DNA of 64,000 bases, from positions 620,001 to 684,000 of the forward strand of contig NZ_CP094723.1 of the NCBI RefSeq assembly GCF_025558585.1, written 5' to 3'. Below the pieces are notes generated by a model, which was not told where the DNA came from, did not search any database, and saw only the letters and a list, made by a program, of their open reading frames with translations. Shown here in pieces: positions 29,080 through 37,802 of the stretch. Within the stretch, counting starts at the first letter, position 1. Every line of letters begins with the position of its first letter. The position numbers and the translations under genes are program-made. This DNA comes from Staphylococcus sp. IVB6214 (GTDB taxonomy: Bacteria; Bacillota; Bacilli; Staphylococcales; Staphylococcaceae).

Positions 29080-29868
29080 ATGGATCCAAGTTTAATTTTA
29101 TCTTATGGATGGGTTGTCCTCGTGTTAGTCTTCTTAGAAGGTTTACTCGCAGCGGATAACGCCATCGTAATGGCGGTTATGGTAAGACATTTACCACCGA
29201 AACAACGTAAAAAAGCACTGTTTTATGGTTTATTAGGTGCCTTTGTATTTCGTTTTTTGGCACTGTTCCTCATCAGTATTTTAGCAAATTTCTGGTGGAT
29301 CCAAGCGCTAGGAGCAGCATATCTATTATTCATGTCAGCCAAGAACCTATACCAATTCTTTAGTAAAAAAGGTGCCGATCATTCGGGTGACGATATCAGT
29401 GATGACGCCTTTAATTTTGACAAAGAAGTTAGTCCAAAAGAATTCTGGGGCACAGTAGCAAAAGTTGAATTTGCGGATATTGCATTTGCAATTGACTCAA
29501 TGCTTGCGGCACTTGCAATCGCAGTGACATTGCCTGAGATCGGTATTCATTTCGGCGGTATGGATGCCGGACAGTTTGGTGTGATGCTGACTGGTGGCTT
29601 AATCGGTGTTATCTTAATGCGTTTCGCTGCGACATTCTTTGTTGAATTCTTGAATAAATATCCAGGATTAGAAGGAGCAGCTTTTGCCATTGTTGGTTGG
29701 GTCGGTATCAAGTTAGTGATTCTTGTATTAGCACACGAAGATATCGCACTTATCCCACATGACTTCCCACACTCAGCAACATGGCAAATCATTTTCTGGG
29801 TTGTTATGATTGGACTTGTTGTTTTAGGCTGGTTCACATCAGTTGTGAAGAACAAAAAAGAAAATTAA
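29080..29868 (+). CDS. TerC/Alx-family metal exporter
   Basis: A 262-residue integral membrane protein of the TerC family with about seven segments. EGLLAADNAIVMAVMVRHLP near the N-terminus and EFADIAFAIDSMLAA in the middle carry the paired Asp residues expected to bind metal in this family. ATG 29080 follows GGAGGG. Family members of this type export Mn2+ or help load exported metalloproteins, and control by a Mn2+ riboswitch upstream fits. Followed by a strong terminator. Confidence 0.9.
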   Translation: MDPSLILSYGWVVLVLVFLEGLLAADNAIVMAVMVRHLPPKQRKKALFYGLLGAFVFRFLALFLISILANFWWIQALGAAYLLFMSAKNLYQFFSKKGADHSGDDISDDAFNFDKEVSPKEFWGTVAKVEFADIAFAIDSMLAALAIAVTLPEIGIHFGGMDAGQFGVMLTGGLIGVILMRFAATFFVEFLNKYPGLEGAAFAIVGWVGIKLVILVLAHEDIALIPHDFPHSATWQIIFWVVMIGLVVLGWFTSVVKNKKEN

Positions 29869-29880
29869 GTATGTGATTTT

Positions 29881-29917
29881 AACACACGTATCCTAAATAG
29901 ATGCGTGTGTTTTTTTA
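29881..29917 (+). terminator. Terminator of terC
   Basis: aacacacgtat (29881-29891) pairs with atgcgtgtgtt (29901-29911), followed by T residues. Confidence 0.85.
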
Positions 29918-30077
29918 GGTTAAAAGTGTATTTCTTAAATCTTTGTGATTAGATTAAAAAAATAATTCAATATCGTGCCTTTTTATGTTAAGTTTTTATG
30001 AGAGATAAGGAAATATTACGGAATTTTGAAGGTGTATGTGGCATAATAGTAACAAAGGTATTAAAGGAGGGCGCGCA

Positions 30078-31724
30078 ATGGATCAAGAAAAAAAACAGGT
30101 GATCCCGCGACGATCTTATAGGCGAAAACGTCGTGAATTTTTCCATAATGAAGAGCGTGAAGCAAGAATTAAAGAACAACAAAAGGCAGATGCATTAAAA
30201 GCTGAGAAAGAAAAAGCGCAAGCCAAAAATAATGAAGAACGTGTGAAAGATAACTTGCGGAAAGCCCGTATTGAAAAGCTGACACATGAGGAGAAAAAGA
30301 CGAGTAAAAAGATTTATAAAGTGAACCCAACAAGTAAGTCTGCGGAATCAGTCAATGTTGATTCAAATCAACAACAAGTTGAAGAAGAACAACCGTCTAA
30401 TGAACAGTTGCGTATTCAACAAGACTTGTATAAGCAACAAGCAAACGATATTCAACGTGAAAAACAAGAACAACAGGAAAAAGATACAAAAGACACAACA
30501 GTAGATGAGACAACATCAACAGATTCGAAAACACCACAACGTGTATCTAGTGAAAAGGAGGGGTGGCTTGAGAAGGTGATTCAATTTATTTCACGTGAAT
30601 GGGCAAAAATCTTAGTCGTTCTAGGTGCACTGCTCATTTTAATTTTATTATTTTCTATTTTCAACATTGTGAACAGCAATGGCAATCAATCGACAGGTGC
30701 GATGGAAGAATCGCAATCAGCATCACATAAACAACTTGTTGGAGCCATGAAATATGCTAATGATGCCACTAAGTCTGTTGTAGCTGTTGAAAATAATCAA
30801 GAAGCAACACCGGAAACAGTCCAAGATGCAGAACAACAAGCACAAGTCCAAAATGAAAGTGGCTCAGGTGTCGTCTGCAAAAAAGTAGACGGCTTACTTT
30901 ATATTTTAACGAATGCACATGTTGTTGGAGATAAAAAAGATCATACTTTGACATATGGTGATGACAAGACCGTAACAGGGACTGTGATTGGTAAAGATAA
31001 ATGGTCAGATATCGCCTTGATGACTGTAAAAGCATCTAAGGTGGATGAAAAACAACTCAAACCATTTAAGAGAGGAAATGCAGAGAAGCTTGTATTAGGT
31101 GAATCTGTGCTTGTCGTTGGGAACCCTTTAGGTATGGACTTTAGAAATACAGTAGGTCAAGGGATTGTTTCAGGTTTAGATCGTAATGTTCCAATTGATA
31201 TTGACAAAGATAATGAATATGACATGCTCGTTCATGCATTTCAAGTAGATGCACCAGTAAATCCGGGTGATTCAGGTGGTGCTGTGATTGACCAAGATGG
31301 AAAGTTAATCGGAATTGCTTCATTAAAAATTTCAATGCCTAATGTCGAAGGAATGGCATTCGCCATCCCAATCAATGATGCTGAAAAAATTGCAAAAAAA
31401 CTCGAAAAAGATGGTAAAATAGATTATCCAAATTCAAAAATCAGCTTAAAAGATGTCTCAACCCTTTCACAAGGAGAACGCGCATCATATCAAATTGACG
31501 ACAAAGTAAAAGAAGGCGCTGTTGTACAAGACATTGCCAAAGATAGTCCAGCCCGTCAATCTGGCTTGAAAACAGGAGATGTGATTGTCGCATTGGATGG
31601 TAAACCAACGAAAGATAGACTTGTTTATCGTCAGAAGTTGTATCAACATGTTGTTAAAGATAAACCAGTAAAATTAAAAGTAATACGTGATGGTGAAGAT
31701 AAGCAAATCTCATTTGATCTGTAA
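30078..31724 (+). CDS. HtrA-like membrane-anchored serine protease
   Basis: A 548-residue DegP/HtrA-type protease. ATG 30078 follows GGAGGGCG; the longer frame from 30036 has no ribosome site. Residues 1-~175 are a highly charged, Gln/Lys/Glu-rich cytoplasmic part; one membrane helix follows (ILVVLGALLILILLFS); then the extracellular trypsin-like domain with His in TNAHVV, Asp in SDIAL and Ser in GDSGGAV; a PDZ domain occupies the last ~100 residues (SPARQSGLKTGDVIVALDG). It degrades or refolds exported proteins. The S. aureus protein at this locus is, as I recall, longer. Forms a unit with ktrD, 19 nt downstream. Confidence 0.92.
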   Translation: MDQEKKQVIPRRSYRRKRREFFHNEEREARIKEQQKADALKAEKEKAQAKNNEERVKDNLRKARIEKLTHEEKKTSKKIYKVNPTSKSAESVNVDSNQQQVEEEQPSNEQLRIQQDLYKQQANDIQREKQEQQEKDTKDTTVDETTSTDSKTPQRVSSEKEGWLEKVIQFISREWAKILVVLGALLILILLFSIFNIVNSNGNQSTGAMEESQSASHKQLVGAMKYANDATKSVVAVENNQEATPETVQDAEQQAQVQNESGSGVVCKKVDGLLYILTNAHVVGDKKDHTLTYGDDKTVTGTVIGKDKWSDIALMTVKASKVDEKQLKPFKRGNAEKLVLGESVLVVGNPLGMDFRNTVGQGIVSGLDRNVPIDIDKDNEYDMLVHAFQVDAPVNPGDSGGAVIDQDGKLIGIASLKISMPNVEGMAFAIPINDAEKIAKKLEKDGKIDYPNSKISLKDVSTLSQGERASYQIDDKVKEGAVVQDIAKDSPARQSGLKTGDVIVALDGKPTKDRLVYRQKLYQHVVKDKPVKLKVIRDGEDKQISFDL

Positions 31725-31743
31725 AACGTTGGAGTGAATGACA

Positions 31744-33102
31744 ATGTCAATTATTAACCAATTGTTCAAAAAATCCAGTCCACAACAGGGGATTGTAATG
31801 TACTATCTTTTTGCAATTGTTGTGGCATTCTTATTATTGAACTTGCCAGGTGTCCACAAACCAGGCGTTCACGTCGCACCCATCGATACGTTATTTGTCG
31901 CTGTATCGGGGGTGAGTGTGACAGGTTTGACGCCAGTTAATATCTCTGAAACATATTCAGCATTTGGGTACATCGTCATATTATTCATATTGAATACAGG
32001 TGGTATTGGTGTGATGGCGATTGGTACTTTACTATGGGTAGTTCTAGGGAAACATATCGGTATCCGTGAGCGTCAGTTGATTATGTTAGATAACAACAAA
32101 GACTCAATGAGTGGGACAGTTCGATTAATTTTTGATATTATCCGAGCAATTTTGGTGATTGAATTTGTTGGTGCACTGCTACTGACATTTTATTTCTATC
32201 GGGATTTGAACAATATACAAGAAGCCATCTTGCAAGGTCTCTTTGTCTCCATCTCTGCAACGACCAATGGTGGTTTAGATATCACGGGAGACTCACTTAT
32301 CCCTTATGCCAATGATTATTTCGTTCAAACAATCGTTATGTTTCTCATTATTTTAGGGTCTATTGGCTTCCCAGTTTTATTAGAGATTAAAGCTTATATT
32401 AAAAATAGAATTCCTAACTTCCGATTTTCACTCTTTACGAAAGTAACAACAGTGACATATCTCGGTATTCTTATCTTAGGAACACTTGGTATCTTGTTAA
32501 TCGAAACAAATGGAGTATTCAAAGGAGAATCGTGGCACAAAACGTTCTTTTATGCGCTATTCCAGTCCGTTACAACGAGAAGTGCAGGCTTGCAAACGGT
32601 GGATGTCGCACAGTTCTCTGATGCTACGAACTTGTTAATGGGTGGTTTGATGTTTATCGGTTCCTCACCAAGTTCAGTCGGTGGGGGGATTCGTACGACA
32701 ACATTTGCGATCTTGGTATTGTTTATTTTGAACTATAAGCCGAATGCTGAACGCTCTGCGATTAAAGTCTTTAATAGAGAAATACATGTACAAGATATTC
32801 ACCGATCGTTTGCTGTGTTTATTCTTGCAGTGTTCTTCACGACTGTTGGGATATTCACAATCATGTTGAATGAAGCTGGGCACATTCAGTTTATTCAAAT
32901 TTATTTTGAAATCATGTCAGCCTTTGGAACATGTGGGTTGTCAACAGGCATTACTTCCGAACTGGGCAATATCTCTAAAGTTGTATTAATGATATTGATG
33001 TTTGTCGGTCGTGTTGGTTTGATTTCATTTATCATTATGATTAGTGGTAATCGAGAAGTAACGAAATACCATTATCCGAAAGAACACATACAAATTGGAT
33101 AA
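31744..33102 (+). CDS. ktrD: KtrD/KtrB-type potassium channel subunit
   Basis: A 452-residue K+ uptake protein of the Trk/Ktr/HKT superfamily with four repeated M1-P-M2 units. The selectivity-filter loops are visible: SVTGLTPV, ATTNGGLD, TRSAGLQTVD and GTCGLSTG. ATG 31744 is preferred over 31738 because GGAG (31731-31734) is then normally spaced. It works with a cytoplasmic KtrA gating ring, not encoded here, which binds c-di-AMP in S. aureus. Position after the HtrA gene corresponds to ktrD rather than ktrB. Confidence 0.9.
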   Translation: MSIINQLFKKSSPQQGIVMYYLFAIVVAFLLLNLPGVHKPGVHVAPIDTLFVAVSGVSVTGLTPVNISETYSAFGYIVILFILNTGGIGVMAIGTLLWVVLGKHIGIRERQLIMLDNNKDSMSGTVRLIFDIIRAILVIEFVGALLLTFYFYRDLNNIQEAILQGLFVSISATTNGGLDITGDSLIPYANDYFVQTIVMFLIILGSIGFPVLLEIKAYIKNRIPNFRFSLFTKVTTVTYLGILILGTLGILLIETNGVFKGESWHKTFFYALFQSVTTRSAGLQTVDVAQFSDATNLLMGGLMFIGSSPSSVGGGIRTTTFAILVLFILNYKPNAERSAIKVFNREIHVQDIHRSFAVFILAVFFTTVGIFTIMLNEAGHIQFIQIYFEIMSAFGTCGLSTGITSELGNISKVVLMILMFVGRVGLISFIIMISGNREVTKYHYPKEHIQIG

Positions 33103-33120
33103 CGATAAACAGACACAGAG

Positions 33121-33181
33121 AGAGTTGTGCAATTGTTACACGAAGCGATAGTGCTTAGTCAACAAGGGTACGACTCTTTTT
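33121..33181 (+). terminator. Weak candidate terminator after ktrD
   Basis: gagttgtgc and gtacgactc could pair with wobble bases around a long loop, followed by TTTTT at 33177-33181. Poor structure; may instead be an RNA leader. Confidence 0.3.
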
Positions 33182-33275
33182 GCAATCCATATATGTTCAG
33201 TTGAAATGCTTATGGTAAAATGAAAGCAATCATGAAATGGATGATAAGATATTAATAAAAGGTGCGTGTTGCGTA

Positions 33276-34787
33276 ATGCGTCAAAATGATGAAGTACGAA
33301 TTCAAATATTAGCTACATCTGATATGCACAGTCGTATACTAGAAGGCGAAGAAGGTGCCTATATTTATAGAGCAGGTACATATATTAACGATGTGCGTGC
33401 GCATAATCCAAATGTACTGTTATTAGACAATGGTGGGAGCTTAGCTGGAAGTATTGTTTCTTTTTACTATGCAATTGTTGCGCCATACAAACGCCACTCA
33501 ATGATTAAATTGATGAATGCATTGAACTATGATGCAAGTGGTATCAGTGCAAATGACTTTAAATTCGGATTAGATTTTTTGAACCGATCTGTTGCATTAT
33601 CACGTTTCCCTTGGCTGTCTGCAAATATAACGTATGCGATGACGAAAGAGCCATACTTTTCAACACCTTATCTGGTAAAGACATTTGAGGGGGTTCGAGT
33701 GGCAGTCGTAGGTCTTACATCTGATAAGATGGTACGTCATGAGAATATTGAGATGGAACAGGATATTGCAGTGGAACATGCAGTTACAGCATCCAAACGA
33801 TGGATTCGCTATATTCATGAAGTGGCGGAACCAGACTTGTTAATTGTGTTGTATCATGGAGACTGTACAAGAGAACGATATGCAGTTGAAGGAGACGTTG
33901 AGAACCAAGCACAAGCAATTGTGAAAGAAGCGGGAATGGTTGATTTAATGATTACTGGACATCAGTTTGAAACGATGTCAGATGATGAAGGTCGAACAGC
34001 CTTTGTGCAAGCTGTACAGAATTCAGATCAACTTATCCATATAGACGTTAAGTTTCGTAAGCGCCGTAACACGAACGAACTCCTAGCAATTACACCTAAA
34101 GTGGTAGAGTTAGAAGCATATGAAGAAAGTCAGGAACTGTTGAAAATCACACATTATGATCGCAAAGCCATTCGAAAATGGAGTAATGAAGCAATTGAAT
34201 CGAAAAACTTTCAATTTTCCTATCCATCATTTTCCGTATTGTTACAAGAGCGCCATCCCTTCATACAGTTGTTGAGTGATGCAATCCAGTATGCCATTCC
34301 TAATGACATCACATGTGTTCATGTGCCGTTACCAACATCTGCACAACTAGAAGGTATCGTGGCACATCAAGATATTTACCACACGTATCCACATCCTGAT
34401 AAACCATTAGATATTGCTTTATCAGGAGCAGATATTAAAAAAATGATCGAGTATTCAGCAGCAAAGTTGATTGTTAATCAAAAACAAGTGACCATAGACG
34501 CAAAACAAGATCCAACACTTTATCAATTTTGGACTGGTTTTGACTATACAATTGACATGTCACAACCAAAATATCAAAGAGTAGTGGCATTTGGCTTGAA
34601 CGAATCTCATTCATATCGTGTGACAATGACTGATTATTGTTATCGCCACTATCGCAAACAGTTGAAGGATGTTACCATTCATCAGAGTGCAATGATGACA
34701 ATGCCAGAACTTATTAATGAAATATTGCGTCAAGATAAATCTTTGTTAGTAGAAGAAAATAATGTATCTATTATAGGATACGAATAA
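33276..34787 (+). CDS. UshA-like metallophosphoesterase / 5'-nucleotidase
   Basis: A 503-residue two-domain protein with no signal peptide, so likely cytoplasmic. The N-terminal calcineurin-like domain has TSDMHSR and LLDNGGSLAG metal motifs and LYHGD and TGHQ later; the place of the usual GNHEFD is SANDFKFG, so the catalytic His is replaced by Asp. The C-terminal 5'-nucleotidase domain has PTSAQLEG and GADIKKMIEYSA. Start ATG 33276 follows AAAGGTG at a rather long gap. The same family occurs here in S. aureus. It likely hydrolyses nucleotides or cyclic phosphates, but the motif change makes activity uncertain. Confidence 0.82.
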   Translation: MRQNDEVRIQILATSDMHSRILEGEEGAYIYRAGTYINDVRAHNPNVLLLDNGGSLAGSIVSFYYAIVAPYKRHSMIKLMNALNYDASGISANDFKFGLDFLNRSVALSRFPWLSANITYAMTKEPYFSTPYLVKTFEGVRVAVVGLTSDKMVRHENIEMEQDIAVEHAVTASKRWIRYIHEVAEPDLLIVLYHGDCTRERYAVEGDVENQAQAIVKEAGMVDLMITGHQFETMSDDEGRTAFVQAVQNSDQLIHIDVKFRKRRNTNELLAITPKVVELEAYEESQELLKITHYDRKAIRKWSNEAIESKNFQFSYPSFSVLLQERHPFIQLLSDAIQYAIPNDITCVHVPLPTSAQLEGIVAHQDIYHTYPHPDKPLDIALSGADIKKMIEYSAAKLIVNQKQVTIDAKQDPTLYQFWTGFDYTIDMSQPKYQRVVAFGLNESHSYRVTMTDYCYRHYRKQLKDVTIHQSAMMTMPELINEILRQDKSLLVEENNVSIIGYE

Positions 34788-34803
34788 GAAGGTGTAATTG
34801 AAG

Positions 34804-34911
34804 ATGAATGTAACTGTTACAGTAAGAAAAGCTACACGTAAAGAAGCAGTAAAAGGTTTGGTTGCATGGAGTATTATTGCACTGAGCATCTATTTTGTCT
34901 TTATCAAGTAG
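34804..34911 (+). CDS. 35-residue single-pass membrane peptide
   Basis: ATG 34804, preceded by AAGGTG, opens a 35-codon frame: a basic N-terminal half (VTVRKATRKEAVKG) followed by one hydrophobic helix (LVAWSIIALSIYFVFI) and a final Lys. It lies 16 nt after the phosphoesterase stop and before a clear terminator (34958), so it is probably the last gene of that transcript. Small size and composition resemble regulatory or toxin-like membrane peptides, but no antitoxin RNA is evident. Function unknown. Confidence 0.6.
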   Translation: MNVTVTVRKATRKEAVKGLVAWSIIALSIYFVFIK

Positions 34912-34957
34912 TTTGAAAATATCCTTGAGTCGTCTTATTGAAAGAGCGTATTTTGGG

Positions 34958-34984
34958 CCACATCTACATAGGTGTGGTTTTTTT
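34958..34984 (+). terminator. Terminator after the 35-residue peptide gene
   Basis: ccacatct pairs with aggtgtgg (wobble included), positions 34958-34977, followed by seven T. Confidence 0.8.
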
Positions 34985-35360
34985 ATGAAGAAAAGGTGGA
35001 TTATATTGATTAAACGATTTTAGACCTGTATAGGAATAAATGTAGAACAGAGAAGCTTTTTGTACTTTTATCGTTACGTTCATCGGTTTAGTCATTGAAA
35101 TTGTTAAATTAGACGACAAAAAATAACCATTCACAACTTTTGGCAGAGTAGGTAGAACAAAAAGTCACTGTCTTTTTAACGGTCTTATCGGGCATGTTGA
35201 TGCATGTCCCACTTCATATTTTGAATTTATATCATCAGTCTTAACCATCATCTTAATAGGTTGCGGTTTTATTTTAAAATGTAATTAGAAATACAATAAA
35301 AAGGAATAACCATGTGATATCCGTTCTGTTGACAGATATTGCATGGTTATTTATTTGGAG
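34985..35360 (+). pseudogene. Possible remnants of small membrane-protein genes
   Basis: No intact gene. Fragments of hydrophobic reading frames end at taa near 35130 (FIGLVIEIVKLDDKK) and at tag near 35289 (SSVLTIILIGCGFILKCN), in frames that lack start codons. A hairpin with arms 35305-35321 and 35335-35352 (aataaccatg.../...catggttatt) follows, like a leftover terminator. I interpret the stretch as decayed membrane-protein sequence; chance hydrophobic frames in AT-rich DNA are the alternative. Confidence 0.3.
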
Positions 35361-35439
35361 AATCGACTATTAAAGAATAAAAATGAAAGCATCTAAAAAT
35401 ATTAAGTTTTCAATTAAAATAAAATTGCTCGTTGTTCAA

Positions 35440-36462
35440 TTATTTATCCAAATCGATTGCACCTTTAAAAGGCGGTGCGGCAATCCAATCCCAATTTAAT
35501 GGATCTTCATATTTCCACTCAAACACATAAAGTAAACCATCATGTATATCTAATACGCTTACATACGCATCGAATTCAATTGTTTCTCCTGGCTTTGTTT
35601 CTAACACGCCTAATGGATTCGTCTCATAGCTTTCTGATATTTTTTTGCCATCTTTTTTAACGTTGTTTATATCTAAAATGTTCATATCTGAGCTGTAACC
35701 ACTATCAGTAGTTGGCTTCTTTCGAATAATTGATTCTAAATCTTTACTGAAAGGCGCTTGTTTAGATATAGAGGAATTATTTTTATAGTGTATGGTTAAT
35801 TTAAGAATACCATCATCAAGTTTTTTACCTTCTGGTGAGACGCCAGTTCGATAGTTTCCTAAAGATAATTTTTGACCATTTCTATCAGTTTTGGTTATGC
35901 CAACGCTCTTTATACCATCAGAGTCAAAGGTCTCTACTTGATACTCTAAACCATTAACTGCTTTTTTCTCAATATCTTCCGCAGAATATTTTTTAGCAGA
36001 TTTGACGCTAATTTCTAAATTGGGGTTCTTATATGTTTCGCCAATTTTGATGTTTTCTACATTGAATGCATAATGTCTTTTGATGTTTTCATCATCAGGA
36101 TCTTGCTCGTTAGTGTATTGTGGTAAGTATTTATCATTTTTATCATCGTAGGTTTTTGTGAATTTGTGTGATCCACTATGATTGGCTGATTCAAGTGCCT
36201 TTATGACTTTATCTTTATCTTTTAAATGAACACTATTTCCTTTCTCATAGTTCTCCAAGCTTTGTTCAGAGAGATCTTCCATTTTGTAAAACTCACTATA
36301 TGGAAGTTCTTTGAATTCTTGCTTTGTCATCGCATGCTGTGTTTGGTCAGCTTGTTCTGTCTTTTCAGCCGAATTATCATTATTACTACACGCTGTGAAT
36401 AAAAGAGTTGTTGCAACCATACCTGCTACAATACTTGCTCGTTTAATACATTTACTTCTCAA
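35440..36462 (-). CDS. Secreted lipoprotein of unknown function (340 aa)
   Basis: Start TTG 36462 is preferred: AAAGGAG lies 9 nt upstream and the N-terminus then reads as a lipoprotein signal (LRSKCIKRAS..., hydrophobic core, lipobox LFTAC with Cys near residue 25). The mature part is hydrophilic, Lys/Asp-rich, and shows beta-rich stretches (ILKLTIHYKNNSS, PGETIEFDAYVSVLDIHDG) typical of Ig-like lipoproteins in staphylococci. I recall DUF5067/5068-type lipoproteins with similar C-termini but cannot assign it. Anchored outside the membrane; role unknown. It stands alone, transcribed away from the tRNA genes. Confidence 0.75.
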   Translation of the reverse strand: MRSKCIKRASIVAGMVATTLLFTACSNNDNSAEKTEQADQTQHAMTKQEFKELPYSEFYKMEDLSEQSLENYEKGNSVHLKDKDKVIKALESANHSGSHKFTKTYDDKNDKYLPQYTNEQDPDDENIKRHYAFNVENIKIGETYKNPNLEISVKSAKKYSAEDIEKKAVNGLEYQVETFDSDGIKSVGITKTDRNGQKLSLGNYRTGVSPEGKKLDDGILKLTIHYKNNSSISKQAPFSKDLESIIRKKPTTDSGYSSDMNILDINNVKKDGKKISESYETNPLGVLETKPGETIEFDAYVSVLDIHDGLLYVFEWKYEDPLNWDWIAAPPFKGAIDLDK

Positions 36463-36568
36463 AATAATTCGCTCCTTTATTAATATAGTCATATACTTAG
36501 TATATATATCTGTAAAAATTTCGTAAATAGTATTTTGTACTAAAAATTTTTTGATTAAAGTCATTTTG

Positions 36569-36657
36569 TATAATGAAAATAAGCCACATCACACACAAAT
36601 CAGTTACGTTAACAGAACATCTACCTTCAAGGTGTAAATGTTCTGCTAACTTTTTTT
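36569..36657 (+). ncRNA. Candidate small RNA with strong terminator
   Basis: A TATAAT box at 36569-36574 is followed about 35 nt on by a 13-bp hairpin, gttaacagaacat (36608-36620) with atgttctgctaac (36638-36650), and seven T. No plus-strand gene precedes this terminator, since the lipoprotein runs the other way, so it may end a short RNA of ~75 nt. No convincing -35 box. Confidence 0.4.
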
Positions 36658-36724
36658 ATTTATCCCTTGATTTCTATCATGATATTGTTATAATAATATT
36701 TGTGTTAAGAAAAGTTCATATTAA

Positions 36725-36799
36725 TCCACAGTAGCTCAGTGGTAGAGCTATCGGCTGTTAACCGATCGGTCGTAGGTTCGAGTCCTACCTGTGGAGCCA
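36725..36799 (+). tRNA. tRNA-Asn (GTT), CCA encoded
   Basis: Acceptor arms tccacag (36725-36731) and ctgtgga (36789-36795), discriminator G and encoded CCA; anticodon GTT at 36757-36759 flanked by CT and AA; T-loop ggttcgagtcc present. Complete cloverleaf. Confidence 0.95.
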
Positions 36800-36800
36800 T

Positions 36801-36889
36801 GGAAACGTACTCAAGTTGGCTGAAGAGGCGCCCCTGCTAAGGGTGTAGGTCGCGAGAGCGGCGCGAGGGTTCAAATCCCTCCGTTTCCG
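36801..36889 (+). tRNA. tRNA-Ser (GCT), no encoded CCA
   Basis: Acceptor arms ggaaacg (36801-36807) and cgtttcc (36882-36888); anticodon GCT within cctgctaagg; long variable arm (gtcgcgagagcggcgc region) typical of tRNA-Ser; T-loop ggttcaaatcc. It directly follows tRNA-Asn, one base apart, and lacks an encoded CCA. Confidence 0.95.
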
Positions 36890-36891
36890 TT

Positions 36892-36926
36892 AAAAAAAGC
36901 ACTATCGTATGATAGTGCTTTTTTGT
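36892..36926 (+). terminator. Terminator of the tRNA transcript
   Basis: aaaaaagcactatc pairs with gatagtgctttttt around gtat (36893-36924). Confidence 0.88.
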
Positions 36927-36956
36927 ATTCAGTGAAATAGAGACAACTTTATAGAG

Positions 36957-37080
36957 TCTTAATCTTTTGTGGTGGGATGGTATTATGTGCTGTCTCACTT
37001 TTTAAATGCTAAAAAGGCGCATATGTCTCTATCGTTTAAAATACTAAATTAAAATAAACTGGAGACATGATGCGCCTATA
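36957..37080 (-). repeat. Relic of the ISL3 leader / palindromic repeat
   Basis: The reverse complement of 9020-9155 reappears here: gtcttaatcttttgtggtgg at 36957, the gctgtctcac arm, and ggagacatgatgcgcctat at 37062-37080, with divergence between. The transposase coding part is absent after gcctat. It contains its own dyad, aggcgcatatgtctct (37015-37030) with the ggagacatgatgcgcct arm. Either a truncated ISL3 element or a short non-coding repeat sharing that leader. Confidence 0.6.
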
Positions 37081-37157
37081 AAAAATAATGTTTAGAAAAA
37101 TAGAAAAAAGAAGTTTTGTAGGGAATTTGAATGATGTTGAAAAAGTGTAGTTGATGA

Positions 37158-37802
37158 CTAATAGCTTTTAAAAGGGGGATCTTCTGCAATCTTTTGAGGG
37201 TAATAACGTTGTTCAGCATTGAGAGCGAGACGTATGTCTTTAAGTGTCTTAACAAATTCACTCACAATATTTATTAATTCTTCTCGTTGTGTTTCAGTGT
37301 ATCTTTTAACAAGTTCACCTGCTTCAATCTCTTGACGTAACAGAATATAAGCAAGATGTATGCCATTTTGATATTGATGAAGTAGGGTGTATTGAGAGAC
37401 ATTCACGATAAGTGTATGACCGCCATGCAGATAAACTTTTGATTTACCCGTTTTGTAGTGTTCAATTCGACGAACATACTCGACATTAAACCAACAGCTT
37501 TGTTGAACTCGGTCAGAGTGTGTGGAGAAAAAAGTAACAGTCTTGGCTTCTGGAAGAAAGAAAGGGGGCTTGCTTGAAATACCGGTCAGTGTTTTAACTT
37601 CAGCTTTGATATGTGAATAAGTATTGTAACGATAGCGACATGCCAATTCTATTAAACGTAGTGGGCGCATGTTTTTAGTTTTTCGCTTGCCATTGCTATA
37701 TAGAAGTTCAGTTCGTGTGAACATTCCGTCCGATCCACTAATCGGTTTGATGACCATAACGTTTGGATCAATGACATGACTTATTTGATTTTGTTGATTC
37801 AT
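37158..37802 (-). CDS. comK: ComK competence transcription factor
   Basis: A 214-residue ComK-family protein. In Bacillus and Staphylococcus ComK activates late competence genes for DNA uptake. Recognised by NVMVIKPISGSDGMFTRTELL near the N-terminus, the KPPFFLPEAKTVTFFSTHS block and the C-terminal part with a long helix. ATG 37802 has AAAGGATG upstream. Intact and slightly longer than B. subtilis ComK, with an extended C-terminus (~20 residues) of unclear value. It is divergent from the IDEAL-domain gene, the same arrangement as in S. aureus. Confidence 0.88.
   Translation of the reverse strand: MNQQNQISHVIDPNVMVIKPISGSDGMFTRTELLYSNGKRKTKNMRPLRLIELACRYRYNTYSHIKAEVKTLTGISSKPPFFLPEAKTVTFFSTHSDRVQQSCWFNVEYVRRIEHYKTGKSKVYLHGGHTLIVNVSQYTLLHQYQNGIHLAYILLRQEIEAGELVKRYTETQREELINIVSEFVKTLKDIRLALNAEQRYYPQKIAEDPPFKSY

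Noticed and set aside
35440..36564. Longer N-terminus for the lipoprotein gene (start at 36564)
   Set aside because: It has no ribosome site and would bury the lipoprotein signal; TTG 36462 with AAAGGAG is far better.
36725..37080. tRNA-linked integration site with the ISL3 relic as att remnant
   Set aside because: No repeat of a tRNA 3' end is found nearby and no integrase is present.
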